Assembly (NCBI GenBank): GCA_963769115.1
Contig: CAVYKN010000007.1
Location: 124,001 to 188,000, forward strand
DNA length: 64,000 nucleotides
Direction: 5' to 3'
Source of the DNA: DASTFY01 sp963769115
Lineage (GTDB): Bacteria; Actinomycetota; Acidimicrobiia; Acidimicrobiales; Ilumatobacteraceae
Shown piece by piece: positions 17,513-26,690 of the stretch. Below the pieces are notes generated by a model. The model was given only the letters and a program-made list of their open reading frames with translations, was not told where the DNA came from and did not search any database. The translations under genes and the position numbers were made by a program. The first letter of the stretch is position 1. Each line of letters opens with the position of its first letter.

Positions 17513-19010
17513 TCAGTCCCTCACCTGGGCGGTCATCGTGACGATGTTCGTGCCCTCCCGGTGGCGGAACGGCTCGAAGCGGACGTCGAAGCCCATCCGG
17601 CCGCCCACGTGGGCGAGCAGCGGGCCGTTGATCCAGTTGACCACCGATCCGTCGTACTTGCCCGGCCCGAGGAACCCGGTGCGGTAGCGGTGCGTGTCGG
17701 TCACGAACAGGTCGTGGTTGAGCAGGCGGCCGTACGGGTGCAGCAGCGGCAGCGTGTCCACGAAGCTGGCCATGGCGCCGTTGTTGACGTGCATGCGGAT
17801 GTCGCCGCCGGACTCGAGATGGGGCCGGAGCAGCTCGCCGCTCACGCCTGGCGCGATGCGATACAGGTCGAGCCCGGCCAGTGGCGCGTAGCGCTCCTCC
17901 AGCCGCAACCCCTCCCACGTCCGGCGCCAGAAGTCGACGGCCGCCGGCACGTCCGCGAACTGGACCGGAAGGGCGTCGGCCAGCACGGCCGGGCCGAGCC
18001 GGAGCAGCTTGTCCACGGCGGCGGGCAGCCCGTCCGGCTCCAGGTGCAGATCCTCGGCCAAGGCCCGGGCGATCTCGGCCGGGAGGTAGGCGCGGGTCTC
18101 GACCAGGTAGCTGTGGCCACCGATCCGGGCCACCTCGTCCGTCGGCAGGTTGTCGTACACGTTGGAGACGTAGACGAGGAACACCTTGTACTTGAGGAAG
18201 GCCAGCGCGGTGGACGGCTTGGTGGCGTCCAGCACGAACGAGCTGATGTGGCCGGCGTGCGCGGCGACGGTCGGTCCGGGCCAGCTCGAGGACGTGCGGC
18301 GAGTAGTCGCACATGAGGTAGTGGAGGCGGCGGTAGTAGTCGCGACCCTGCTCCTCCTCGACCGACACGAACGCGTCGAGCCACGTCTTGGCCTGGCTCC
18401 CGTTGCCGACGCCCAGCTCGATGACGTAGAGCTCCTCGGGGAGGGCGTTGCGGGCGGCCAGCTGGTCCCACCATCCGAAGAGATCGCGGATGAGCTCGCG
18501 CACCGCCTCGACGTTGCGGGCATCGCTGGCGCCACCGGGCAGCGCCGACTCGTACATCCGCCCGGTCGCCTGCTCCCAGAGATCGAGCGCCTGCCAATAC
18601 AGGCGGTTGAAGTCCCAGATGCAACTTTCGCGGCCCGGTCCCCACGGCTCCAGCACGACGCGGCCGTCGTCGCGCCCCTCCTGGTACTGCGCGATCACGT
18701 CCCGGGCCAGGGTCTTCAGGGGGACGTCACCGCAGCGGCGAAGGTCGATCGCCACCTCGACCTGCTCCTCGTGGGGACCCATGCGCACGGTGCCCGGCCC
18801 GGTCCCGTTCGAGCTGGCGGGGAGGATGGCACGGACATCGACGACGTCGCGGAAGTTGGCCCGGTACTGGATCCAGTCGCACACGACCCGGAGCCGGGAC
18901 AGGTCGACGGAGTCCTCGTACAGCGCCTCGAGGACGGGCTGGATCGAGGCCGTCAGGTCGACCGCCTTGTCGCCTCGCAACCTCGTGGTGGGGCGGACGT
19001 CGACCAGCAT
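17513..19010 (-). CDS. Class I SAM-dependent methyltransferase, frameshifted
   Basis: The Rossmann SAM motif I reads LYVIELGVGNGSQAKTWL near residue 210, followed by YLMCDYSPHVLEL (motif II). After a frame change near 18290 the protein continues HISSFVLDATKPSTALAFLK, VYVSNVYDNLPTDEV and ends GTNIVTMTAQVRD. The arrangement is loosely like MidA/NDUFAF7-type arginine methyltransferases, but I would not name a substrate. ATG at 19010 has GGAAGG just upstream. The N-terminal 180 residues are a separate domain I do not recognise. It sits between the BHMT-like and MetE-MetF genes in one transcript direction, with 19- and 1-base gaps, so a shared methyl-transfer task is likely. Confidence 0.7.
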
Positions 19011-19029
19011 GCCCTTCCTTCCGGTGCGC

Positions 19030-19941
19030 TCAGGATAGGAGCGGCCGCAGCTCGGCCACGAGTCCCGCGATGTGGTCGGGCGTGATACCACAACAGCCGC
19101 CGACGACCGTCACCCCCTGATCGATCCACCCTCGGGCCGTGACGACGAGGTCGGCCACGGACACCGTGTCCACGAACACCCAGTCGGGCCGGGCGAAGTA
19201 GCCGCTCTCGGGGTAGGCGCCGAGCGGCCCGGTGAAGCGCGCCCGGACGACGTCGATGGCGGCCGTCGTGTCGTTCAGTTCGGTGTGCATCACGGCCATC
19301 AGCTCGGGGCCGGTGGCGGCCAGCGCCTCGACCACCGCGTCGATGCCGCAATCCGGCCGCGACCACCCGACGAGCGCGCCGGCCTCGTCCCGCTCGAAGG
19401 CCAAGCCGACCCAGACGGGCAGGCCGGTCTCCATGGCGGCCTCCGTCGCCCACACCGAGTAGTCGGTGTCGCGCATCATCTCCATGACGATGAGGTCGAC
19501 GCCGGCATCCGACAGTGCTTCAGCCTTCATGCGGCACAGCGCGCGGGCTTCGCTCTCCGGCCACTCGCGGGTGAGATCGGTGCGATCGCTGCCGGCCGGA
19601 CCTGGACGCATCGTGGAGAACGAGCCCGCCACCGGCACACGATCCTCGGCGGCCTCCCGGGCGAGCTCGACGGCCCGCCGGTCGATCCCGGCCAGCTCGT
19701 CCAGGCGGTCGAGGTGGCTGAACAGGAACGGGCTGGATGCGAACGTGTTGGCGATCAGCAGCTGCGCGCCGGCCTCGACGTACGAGCGGTGCACATCCCG
19801 GACCACGTCCGGTGCGATCAGGTTGGCCTCGGCACACCAGGTCCGGTCATCCATGGGGACGCCGCGGCGCTGGATCTCCGTGCCCGTGCCACCGTCGATC
19901 ACGGTGATCACGTTCGGATCGAGGGTCAACGCCGGGCTCAC
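19030..19941 (-). CDS. Homocysteine/betaine S-methyltransferase-like protein (BHMT family)
   Basis: 303 residues. N-terminal VIDGGTGTEIQRRGVPMDD and EAGAQLLIANTFASSP are BHMT/MmuM signatures; the C-terminal VVGGCCGITPDHI supplies the two adjacent zinc cysteines. The first zinc cysteine, normally in a G-x-N-C motif, is absent: the equivalent place reads LMAVMHTEL, so His may replace Cys. Start: GTG at 19941 overlaps the TGA of the TIR gene (GTGA). It probably moves a methyl group to a thiol (homocysteine or similar) using a methyl-sulfonium or methyl-ammonium donor, but the altered metal site makes the substrate uncertain. The frame is intact. Confidence 0.82.
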   Translation of the reverse strand: MSPALTLDPNVITVIDGGTGTEIQRRGVPMDDRTWCAEANLIAPDVVRDVHRSYVEAGAQLLIANTFASSPFLFSHLDRLDELAGIDRRAVELAREAAEDRVPVAGSFSTMRPGPAGSDRTDLTREWPESEARALCRMKAEALSDAGVDLIVMEMMRDTDYSVWATEAAMETGLPVWVGLAFERDEAGALVGWSRPDCGIDAVVEALAATGPELMAVMHTELNDTTAAIDVVRARFTGPLGAYPESGYFARPDWVFVDTVSVADLVVTARGWIDQGVTVVGGCCGITPDHIAGLVAELRPLLS

Positions 19942-22132
19942 GAGATGGCGACCTCCCACAGCTCCAGCGCGGTGGCGGCGTCCGCGGCACAGACCCACCC
20001 GACCACCTGCGATCCGTCCTCGCCCCACGCCCGGCAGGCAGGGAACGGGTCCTCGGGCGCGGTCCACGTGAAGTCCGTGTACGGGCCCCGCTCGGCGCCG
20101 TCACGCGCCCATCTCCCTCCGCCGGTCACGTCGGCGGCGGTGCGCCGACCGAGCTGGTCGAGATAGCCGGCGATGTCGAGGTTGCTTGCGGTCGCCGCCG
20201 CGCGGAAGCGCACCGTGCCGCCGCTCGACGGTGAGGCCAGCAGGCACAGCTCGGTGTTCGATTCCAGGTCCGGGAGGGGATCGACGTCCTCGCACTCGCC
20301 GTCGTCCATGAAGGGGAACGCGGCGCGGAGACAGGCCGCGTCACAGGCCGTCGGGACCTCGGTGACGATTGGCTCGGTGTCCGTGGGTTCGTCGGAGATC
20401 GGGGGAGTGGCGATGGTCTCGCCTGCCGACGGAGTGACGGTCGGGGCCACCGTCGGCTGGGTGGCGCCTGCGCCCTCGGTCGTCCCTGCGCTCGGCGAGG
20501 TGCCCGGCGTGGCCGAGGGGAAGGGCTCGGCGGTGCTGTCGCCGTCGTCCCCTCCGCCCTGGAGCGCGAAGGCACCGGCCCCCACGCCGAGGAGGGCAAC
20601 GAGCGCCGCTGCCGCCCAGGGGACCCTGCTCCGGCGTTGCGCGCTCCTCGTCGGTGGCGTCGCCGTGCTGGGGCGGATCGGTCCGCTCGGCGCTGCCGCG
20701 CCCGCCTGCGTCACTGGCGGGGGCGGTGGTGGTGCTGCGGTCGGCTGCGTCACCTGCGGCGGGGGAGGAGGCGGTGGATGCGGCGGCGGTGGGAGCCCTG
20801 TCGCCGAGGACCGTGCTTCATCGTCCATCAACCGCGAGAAGTGCAGCCGGCGGATCGGCGCCGGCGGCAGATCGGCGTCCACGTCCTGTGGGAACGGGTC
20901 CTCCCACACGACGGGCCGGATGAACCCCTCCCGGTCCAGCGACAGCGCGTGACGGCACTCGGCCAGGACGTACGGCGACCGCAGCGCGTTCGAGGACCAG
21001 AAGAGCTGGAACACGTCGGCCTGCTCGATGAAGCCCTCGATCTGCTGCTCCCAGTCCTCCCCGCTGCGCAGGTTGCGGCTGTCGATGATGTACTCGTCGC
21101 CCAGCACGCCCACGGCGGCGGCCAGGCGATCCACCACCTCGGCGTCGGCGTGGGCGTAGGAGGCGAAGATCCGGCGGAACCGGTCGGCCCGCTGCGGAGG
21201 GGCGGAGGCGTCCTCGCCGGACGCGACACGGACCGTCATGGTCAGCTCGCCGATCAGCACGACGCCGGCGAAGATGCGCACGCCCCCTCGGGCCACGGCG
21301 GGGCCGTCCTCGGCGACCTGGAAGCGGAAGTCGGCGCGGTGGACCGGCTCGTACCACTGGAGCTCGACGGTCGGCGGGTTGAACGTGGCGCCGTCCAGCC
21401 AGGGCTCGATGAGGAGCGTCGTCCCCCGGCGCAACGAGCCCGCGCTGTCGGCGGTCAAGGTGCCGTAGTCGGCGGCGTCCGCGCCGAGGATCCCCTCGGC
21501 CTGGCGGCGCACCTCCGCCTCCGGGTCGTCCATCTCGGGGCCGCCTTCGGACTTGTGCGCGAACAGCAGCAGCCAGTGCCAGCGGCGGGGGGAGACCGTG
21601 CCGGGGCGGTACAGCGTGAACTGGACGTCGTCGTCGATGGGCCCGGACGGGTCCTCGGGGCGGGCGCCCGCTCGCCGGGGCGGGCACGCTGGGCTGGTCC
21701 GGCATCGGCGGCCGAGGCGGCGGGGTCCAACCGGGAGGCCGATCGGCGCGGGCCTCGCCGACCAGGGCGGCGAGGCCGACCAGCCAGTCCGGATCCGCGC
21801 GGTCGATCACGGGCGGCCGGGCGTCGCGGAGCGCCACCGGCCAGGCGGACAGCTCGACCGGCCCAGCGGCCAGGACCACCAGGCCCGGCCTGAGCGCCAC
21901 CGCGTAGTCGACCAGCTGGGTCCAGGCGGGCTCAGCCGTGGCCTCGGCCGACACCACGACCAGCACGGTGTCCGCGTCCTCGAGCCGGATGAGCGCGTCG
22001 ACCCACTCCTGCCGGCGCCCGGTCCGTGCGGATCAGGTCGACGCGGGTATCCCCGCTCTCCAACGCCTCGCTGAGCTGTGTGTCGACCCGCGCCTCGGCA
22101 GCTCCGAGCACCACGAGCTGCTGCTGAGCCAC
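19938..22132 (-). CDS. Membrane-anchored TIR-domain protein, frameshifted
   Basis: Domains in order: an N-terminal degenerate TIR-like region (QQQLVVLGAAEARVDTQL to about residue 130), a Pro-rich link, a beta domain (VQFTLYRPGTVSPRRWHWLL) common in actinobacterial and cyanobacterial TIR proteins, and the main TIR domain (RRIFASYAHADAEVV, SGEDWEQQIEGFI, FQLFWSSNALRSPYVLAECR). In that last motif the Glu matches the NADase glutamate. A Pro-rich stretch, one membrane helix (AAALVALLGVGAGAFAL), a Thr/Pro linker and a Cys-containing outer domain follow. Frameshifts lie near 22015 and 21680. GTG at 22132 has AGGAGC upstream. It could be an NAD-consuming sensor or defence protein; the outer domain suggests signalling. 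Its stop overlaps the BHMT-like start. Confidence 0.78.
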
Positions 22133-22359
22133 GCTCCTACGTTCGCGCGAACCGACCACGGCTGCATCGGGCATCCGGGCTGATCCGGCTCTCAGCCTTG
22201 CTCACCGTGGTGAGGAACCGACGGCCCGTGTGGCATTCGCACCCGACAGGTCCTCGTTCGGCATTTCGCCGTCCGGTGGCCCGGCATGGCTCTCGAGCGC
22301 ACTGATACCGTGCCGATGGGCGCTTGTAGTTGCAGATTGAACAACTTTTCTCCTTCTCC
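22133..22359. other. Intergenic region between TIR and CAP genes
   Basis: 227 bases between divergent genes. It is less GC-rich just before 22360 (an A/T-richer stretch about 22327-22357). I see no clear operator or hairpin. It presumably holds both promoters. Confidence 0.3.
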
Positions 22360-23341
22360 ATGCGCCGATCCTCCTCTCCCCTCGCGAGCCGTGGCCGCAT
22401 CGCTCGGCCGGCATCGACGATCGCCGTCGCTCTGCTGGCGGCCGCGGCCTGCGTGCCCGCACCGACCCCTCCCGCCCCGCCGACCACCTCCACGACGGCG
22501 GTCGTCGACGCCAGCCGGGCCATGGCCGCCCGCCTGTGGGCGACCGAGTACCTCCCGTCGGTCGGGGCGGCGAGCCAGTGGTCGGGATCGGTGGCGTCCT
22601 GCGCCAGCGGTTCCGTGTCCGCCGGCTACCAGGCCGCCGTGCTCCGGCGCATCAACTACTTCCGCGCCATGGCCGGCCTGCCCACCGTGCAGCTCGACAC
22701 CACCTTGTCCACCAAGGCCGGCCAGGCCGCGCTGATGATGGTCGCCAACAACACCCTGAGCCACGACCCACCCTCGACCTGGCTCTGCTACACGGCCGAC
22801 GGTGCGGAGGCGGCGGCGCACTCGAACCTCTTCCTGGGGAGGTCCGGACCCGAGGCCATCGACGGCTACATCGAGGACGCTGGGGCCGCGAACCTGACCG
22901 CCGGCCATCGCCGCTGGCTGCTCCACCCGCCGACGGCCCGGATGGGGATGGGGGACATCCCCGGCCAGGCCAACGCGCTGTGGGTCGTGGGCGGCGCGGG
23001 CGGCGCGGCCGTTCCTCGCGACGGATACGTGGCCTGGCCTCCGAAGGGGTACGTGCCGAGGTCGCTGGTGTTCCCGAGGTGGTCGTTCGCCCTCCACGGC
23101 GCCGACCTGGCCGCAGCGTCGGTCGAGCGTGACCCGCAACGGAAGGGCCTGTGCCCTGACCGTCGTCCATCGGGACCGGCCGCCCGGCACCTACGGGGAC
23201 CCGGCCGTGGTGTGGGACCTGGACTCCCGCTGCTCTCCCGGCACCGGTGGCGACGTCACCTACCGGGTGACCGTGAGCGGAGTCGTCGTCGGTGGCGTGA
23301 CCCGCTCGTACACGTACACGGTGACAGCCTTCACCCCCTGA
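22360..23341 (+). CDS. CAP-domain (SCP/PR-1) lipoprotein, frameshifted
   Basis: Starts MRRSSSPLASRGRIARPAST, with a hydrophobic core and lipobox LLAAAAC at about residues 25-31, so an extracellular lipoprotein. The body matches the CAP family: RINYFRAMAGLPTVQLD, KAGQAALMMVANNTLSHDP (conserved His) and GHRRWLLHP. The frame changes near 23125, after SFALHGADLAAASV, and continues TRNGRACALTVVHRDRP to a beta-rich end with a stop at 23341. An in-frame TTG at 22330 is an alternative start but would precede the signal peptide with a charged stretch. Function unknown; bacterial CAP proteins are secreted and may bind ligands or the cell wall. Confidence 0.78.
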
Positions 23342-23379
23342 GGCGGTGACGGGAGGCGGCTCCTGGGGGAGAATGGGGC

Positions 23380-23799
23380 ATGGCCTGGTGGTCCTCACCG
23401 CGCCGGTTGCGTGGCGAGCCGCACGCGGGGTTCGATCCGTCGGACCTCGCCGAGATGGAGGCAGCCTTTGCCGCCGTCGAGGCCGAACAGGTCCGGCGGC
23501 AGGGCGTCGAGGCGGGACCGGTCCTGCGCCGGCTGGTGGCGCGCCGGGTCCCGGCCCGGGCCGTCGAGGCGGCTCCGGAGCGACGGGCCGTCCGGGTCCG
23601 CTTCGCCGACGGGACGCAGCTGCTCGTGCGCGGGACGACGCCCGGCGACGCCGGCGTCCTGGCCCGCTGGGTGCGCGACCGCACCGTCCTGCTCGTGACC
23701 TGGCTCGAGGACGAGGGTGGGGCCAGGCTGACGTTCGCCTCGCCGGAGCGACGCGGCCGCCTGGGTTTCGTCGTCACGGGCGTCGACCACCGCCCCTGA
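23380..23799 (+). CDS. Small hypothetical protein
   Basis: 139 residues starting at ATG 23380, preceded by GGGGGAGA. It is Arg/Ala/Val-rich, with an acidic N-terminal helix (SDLAEMEAAFAAVEAEQVRR) and a beta-rich C-terminal half (RAVRVRFADGTQLLVRG, LLVTWLEDEGGARLTFASP). No motif is recognised. Codon pattern and frame openness support a real gene. It lies between the CAP lipoprotein and a Gfo/Idh oxidoreductase. Confidence 0.6.
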   Translation: MAWWSSPRRLRGEPHAGFDPSDLAEMEAAFAAVEAEQVRRQGVEAGPVLRRLVARRVPARAVEAAPERRAVRVRFADGTQLLVRGTTPGDAGVLARWVRDRTVLLVTWLEDEGGARLTFASPERRGRLGFVVTGVDHRP

Positions 23800-23854
23800 C
23801 CCTGCCCGCCCGGCAGGAGGCCGCCGGGACCGGTGTGGGTACGCTGCCGCCCCG

Positions 23855-24874
23855 GTGGCGACTCCTCCTGTGCGCATGGGCATCGTCGGCCTGGGCCGGA
23901 TGGGCCGCTTCCACGCCGCCGCCCTCGCCGGCATACCCGAGGTGGACCTGGTCGCGCTGATCGAGCCCCAGGCCGACGCGCTGGACCTGGCGGCGCAGCT
24001 CGCGCCGAAGGCGGCACGCCACGTGAGCGTCGCCGACGGACTGGCCCACGCCGGGCTGGAGGCCGTGCTGGTGGCGGCGCCGACACCGAAGCATCCCGAG
24101 ATCGTCGCTGCCGCCCTCGATACCGGGCTGCACGTGCTGTGCGAGAAGCCGCTGGCCCTGGACGTTGCCGTCGCCCAGGAGCTCGGAGCGTTGGCGGCCG
24201 AACGCGGCCTGGTCCTGCAGGTCGGCTTCTGGCGCCGGTTCGCGCCCCCGTGGCGGCAGGCCAAGGCGCGCATCGACGCCGGTGAGATCGGGACGCCGAT
24301 CTACCTGCGGCTGGCCCAGTGGGACGCCGACCCGCCCCCGCCCGAGTTCTGCGATCCGGCGGTGAGCGGCGGCCTGGCCGTCGACTGCGGCGTCCACGAG
24401 TTCGATCTCGCCGAGTGGCTCACCGGCCGCGCCATCACGCAGGTGTCGGCGTGGGCCCTCCCCATCGTCGATCCGGCCGTGGGCGCGGCGGGCGACGTCG
24501 ACAACCTCGTCGCCGTGCTGGAGCTCGACGGCGGGGCTGTGGCCACCGTCGACCTCAGCCGCAACGCCCGCTACGGCGACGACGTCCGCACCGAGGTACT
24601 CGGCTCCGACGGTGCTCTGCTCGTCGATCTGCTGCCGTCGAGCCGGACCCGCCTGGGATCGGCGCGGGGGATGCGCGAGCTCCCCGAGTCGTCCGTGGAC
24701 GACGCCATGGCGGTCGGGGTGGCCGACCAGGCACGGGCCTTCGCTCGCGCCGTGCGGGGCGAAGCGGTCGACATCCCCGGTGCGCAGGCCAGTGTCCGGG
24801 CCACCGACGTGGGCCGAGCGGTCATCGCGGCGACCGCGTCCGGCGGCAAGGTCGAGGTCGCCCGCGCCACCTGA
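23855..24874 (+). CDS. Gfo/Idh/MocA oxidoreductase (inositol dehydrogenase-like)
   Basis: 339 residues from GTG 23855. The NAD-binding Rossmann motif is GIVGLGRMGRFHAA, the family EKP motif is CEKPLALD (near residue 97), and the catalytic region reads SGGLAVDCGVHEFDLAEW, the D-x3-H pattern seen in inositol 2-dehydrogenases. Overall similarity to the iolG-type gene at 40695 is clear. It is one of four members of this family in the window, all flanking or inside the cyclitol island. It likely oxidises or epimerises a polyol ring with NAD(P); the isomer cannot be told. Confidence 0.87.
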   Translation: MATPPVRMGIVGLGRMGRFHAAALAGIPEVDLVALIEPQADALDLAAQLAPKAARHVSVADGLAHAGLEAVLVAAPTPKHPEIVAAALDTGLHVLCEKPLALDVAVAQELGALAAERGLVLQVGFWRRFAPPWRQAKARIDAGEIGTPIYLRLAQWDADPPPPEFCDPAVSGGLAVDCGVHEFDLAEWLTGRAITQVSAWALPIVDPAVGAAGDVDNLVAVLELDGGAVATVDLSRNARYGDDVRTEVLGSDGALLVDLLPSSRTRLGSARGMRELPESSVDDAMAVGVADQARAFARAVRGEAVDIPGAQASVRATDVGRAVIAATASGGKVEVARAT

Positions 24875-24898
24875 CCCGTGGCCGCACGGTCAGCGCGG

Positions 24899-25591
24899 TC
24901 AGCGGGCGCAGCGGGTGGCAGCCGGCGCGGTGCCGGTTCGCGCCGCCTCGATCAGCGGCTCGTAGGCCTCGATGGGGAGTGCCCACGCGCGATCCTCGGC
25001 CTCCCGGCTGGCCGCCCACACCACGCCCACCAGGCTCCCGTCGCTCGCCACCACCCCGCTGCCCGAGTCGCCCGCGGTCACGTCCGCGCCGAGCTCGAAC
25101 CCGGGCCGCTGGTGCTCGCCCTCGCGGTAGATGTCCGTGGTGTTGATCGTCACCCGGCGGCGGATCGTCACCGGCACGGAGGTGGCCCGACCGTCCTCGA
25201 CCCGGATCATCGACGCCGCGCCGTCCGCCTCGCCGTCGAAGGTGCGGCGGGGGAGCGCCGGCAGGTCCAGGCCATCGACCCGGAGGACGGCGGCATCGAG
25301 GTCGGGATCGATGGCCGCCACCGTGGCCGGCAGCGTGCGGCCGTCCGGTGCGGTGACGGTGATGTCCTGCTCTCCGGCGACGGCGTGCGCGACGCTCACG
25401 ACGAGATCGCCGTCCACCGCTACCCCGACTGCCTGATTGGGTAGCAGCCGGCAGCCCCGGGCCTCGATCCCGACCGTGGCCGCCGCCGGGTCAGGCTGGA
25501 CCCGGACCGATCGGTCCCCGCACCCGAGCAACGCGGCGGGCAGCAGCGCCGCGGCGACGCCCCGTGTGAGCGGATGCGCCGCCGGGCTCAT
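24899..25591 (-). CDS. Secreted trypsin-like serine protease (lipoprotein)
   Basis: 230 residues. The N-terminus has a signal peptide ending in a lipobox (PAALLGC). The catalytic triad is visible: His in VVSVAHAVAG, Asp in DLDAAVLRV and Ser in VTAGDSGSGVV. There is no PDZ or membrane domain, so it is a simple S1-type protease. ATG at 25591 overlaps the stop of the upstream Gfo/Idh gene (ATGA), an unexpected coupling for a protease and a sugar enzyme. The TAGDSGSG motif resembles MarP/S1C enzymes. Substrate unknown. Confidence 0.8.
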   Translation of the reverse strand: MSPAAHPLTRGVAAALLPAALLGCGDRSVRVQPDPAAATVGIEARGCRLLPNQAVGVAVDGDLVVSVAHAVAGEQDITVTAPDGRTLPATVAAIDPDLDAAVLRVDGLDLPALPRRTFDGEADGAASMIRVEDGRATSVPVTIRRRVTINTTDIYREGEHQRPGFELGADVTAGDSGSGVVASDGSLVGVVWAASREAEDRAWALPIEAYEPLIEAARTGTAPAATRCAR

Positions 25592-26688
25592 GGCGAGACG
25601 TCGACGAGGCCGCCACCCTCGGCGGCACTGCGCGCCGCGGCGTCCAGCAACTGCTGGACGCGGGCTCCTTCGGCGAGGTCGGGCTGGCACGGACGTCCCG
25701 CGGCGACCGCGCTGACCCACGCCCGCGCCATCGTGTCGCCCTGGCGGAACACGTCCCGATAGGTGTCGTGGACCGGGGATCGGCGGGCGCCCTGCCACAG
25801 CTCCTCGGGGACGGGCAGCAGTCGGGGGCCACCGGTCTCGCCGGACCGCACCCCTCGCACCTCCTGCACGGTGTCCCAGTCGTTGATCGCGTAGAGCGTG
25901 CCGTCGCTGCCGTGGATCTCGGCGTGGTGCGTCTGCCCGAACGGCGTTCCCTCCCAGCACACGGCCGACACCTGGAGCGATCCGATGGCACCGGAGGCGA
26001 AGCGCGCCGTGACGAGGGCGCTGTCCTCGCCCGGCGTGTAGGAGCCGCCGTCCGGACGCGGCCCCCGCTCGAAGAAGGTCGCGGTGACGGCGCCGAGCTG
26101 CGTGATCTCGCCCAGCCACCACCGGGCCACGTGCAGCCAGTGCGAGCCCAGGTCGCCGAGCAGCCCCCCGCCCGACCGTTCGGCATCGAAGCGCCACGAG
26201 TAGTTGTCCGAGCGCGCGTACCCGGTGAAGTAGCGGAGGTTCAGGTGGTACGGCCGGCCCACGTAGCCGTCGTCGACGAGGGCCTTGATCCACTGGTTGG
26301 TCGGCATCCAGCGGTACGTGAACGGCACCATCGTCGTGAGGCCGGCGGCGGTCGTGGCGTCGACCATCTCCCGGGCCTGCTCGGCGTCGAGCGCCACGGG
26401 CTTCTCGCACAGCAGGTGGATCCCCCGGTCGGCCGCCGCCAGCACCATCGCATGGTGCGTGTCGTTCGGTGACGCGATGATCACGGCGTCCACCGTGCCA
26501 CCGTCGAGCATGGCCGCCCAGTCCGTGTGCACCTCCTCGATGCCCCAGCGGGCGGCGAACGCCACGGTGCGGTCCGGGTCCCGCCCGCACACGGCCGTGA
26601 TGGCGCCGTCGGGATGGTCGGCGAGGGCGGGCAGGTACATGGCGTCCGCCCACCAGCTCGTCCCGATGATGCCGATGCGGACGGTCAT
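25588..26688 (-). CDS. Gfo/Idh/MocA oxidoreductase
   Basis: 366 residues from ATG 26688: MTVRIGIIGTSWWADAMYLP carries the Rossmann Gly motif, CEKPVALD the family motif, and GGGLLGDLGSHWLHVARW the catalytic Asp-x3-His. It probably acts on a sugar or cyclitol with NAD(P). The open frame continues without a stop into the end of the LacI regulator upstream (about 26690-27060), so the two might be fused or the regulator's stop may have been lost through a sequence error. The upstream ribosome site is weak. Its stop overlaps the serine protease start. Confidence 0.85.
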   Translation of the reverse strand: MTVRIGIIGTSWWADAMYLPALADHPDGAITAVCGRDPDRTVAFAARWGIEEVHTDWAAMLDGGTVDAVIIASPNDTHHAMVLAAADRGIHLLCEKPVALDAEQAREMVDATTAAGLTTMVPFTYRWMPTNQWIKALVDDGYVGRPYHLNLRYFTGYARSDNYSWRFDAERSGGGLLGDLGSHWLHVARWWLGEITQLGAVTATFFERGPRPDGGSYTPGEDSALVTARFASGAIGSLQVSAVCWEGTPFGQTHHAEIHGSDGTLYAINDWDTVQEVRGVRSGETGGPRLLPVPEELWQGARRSPVHDTYRDVFRQGDTMARAWVSAVAAGRPCQPDLAEGARVQQLLDAAARSAAEGGGLVDVSP

Positions 26689-26690
26689 CG

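Noticed and set aside
20173..20952. Open frame on the plus strand rich in Gly and Val
   Set aside because: It is the antisense of the proline-rich and linker region of the TIR protein.
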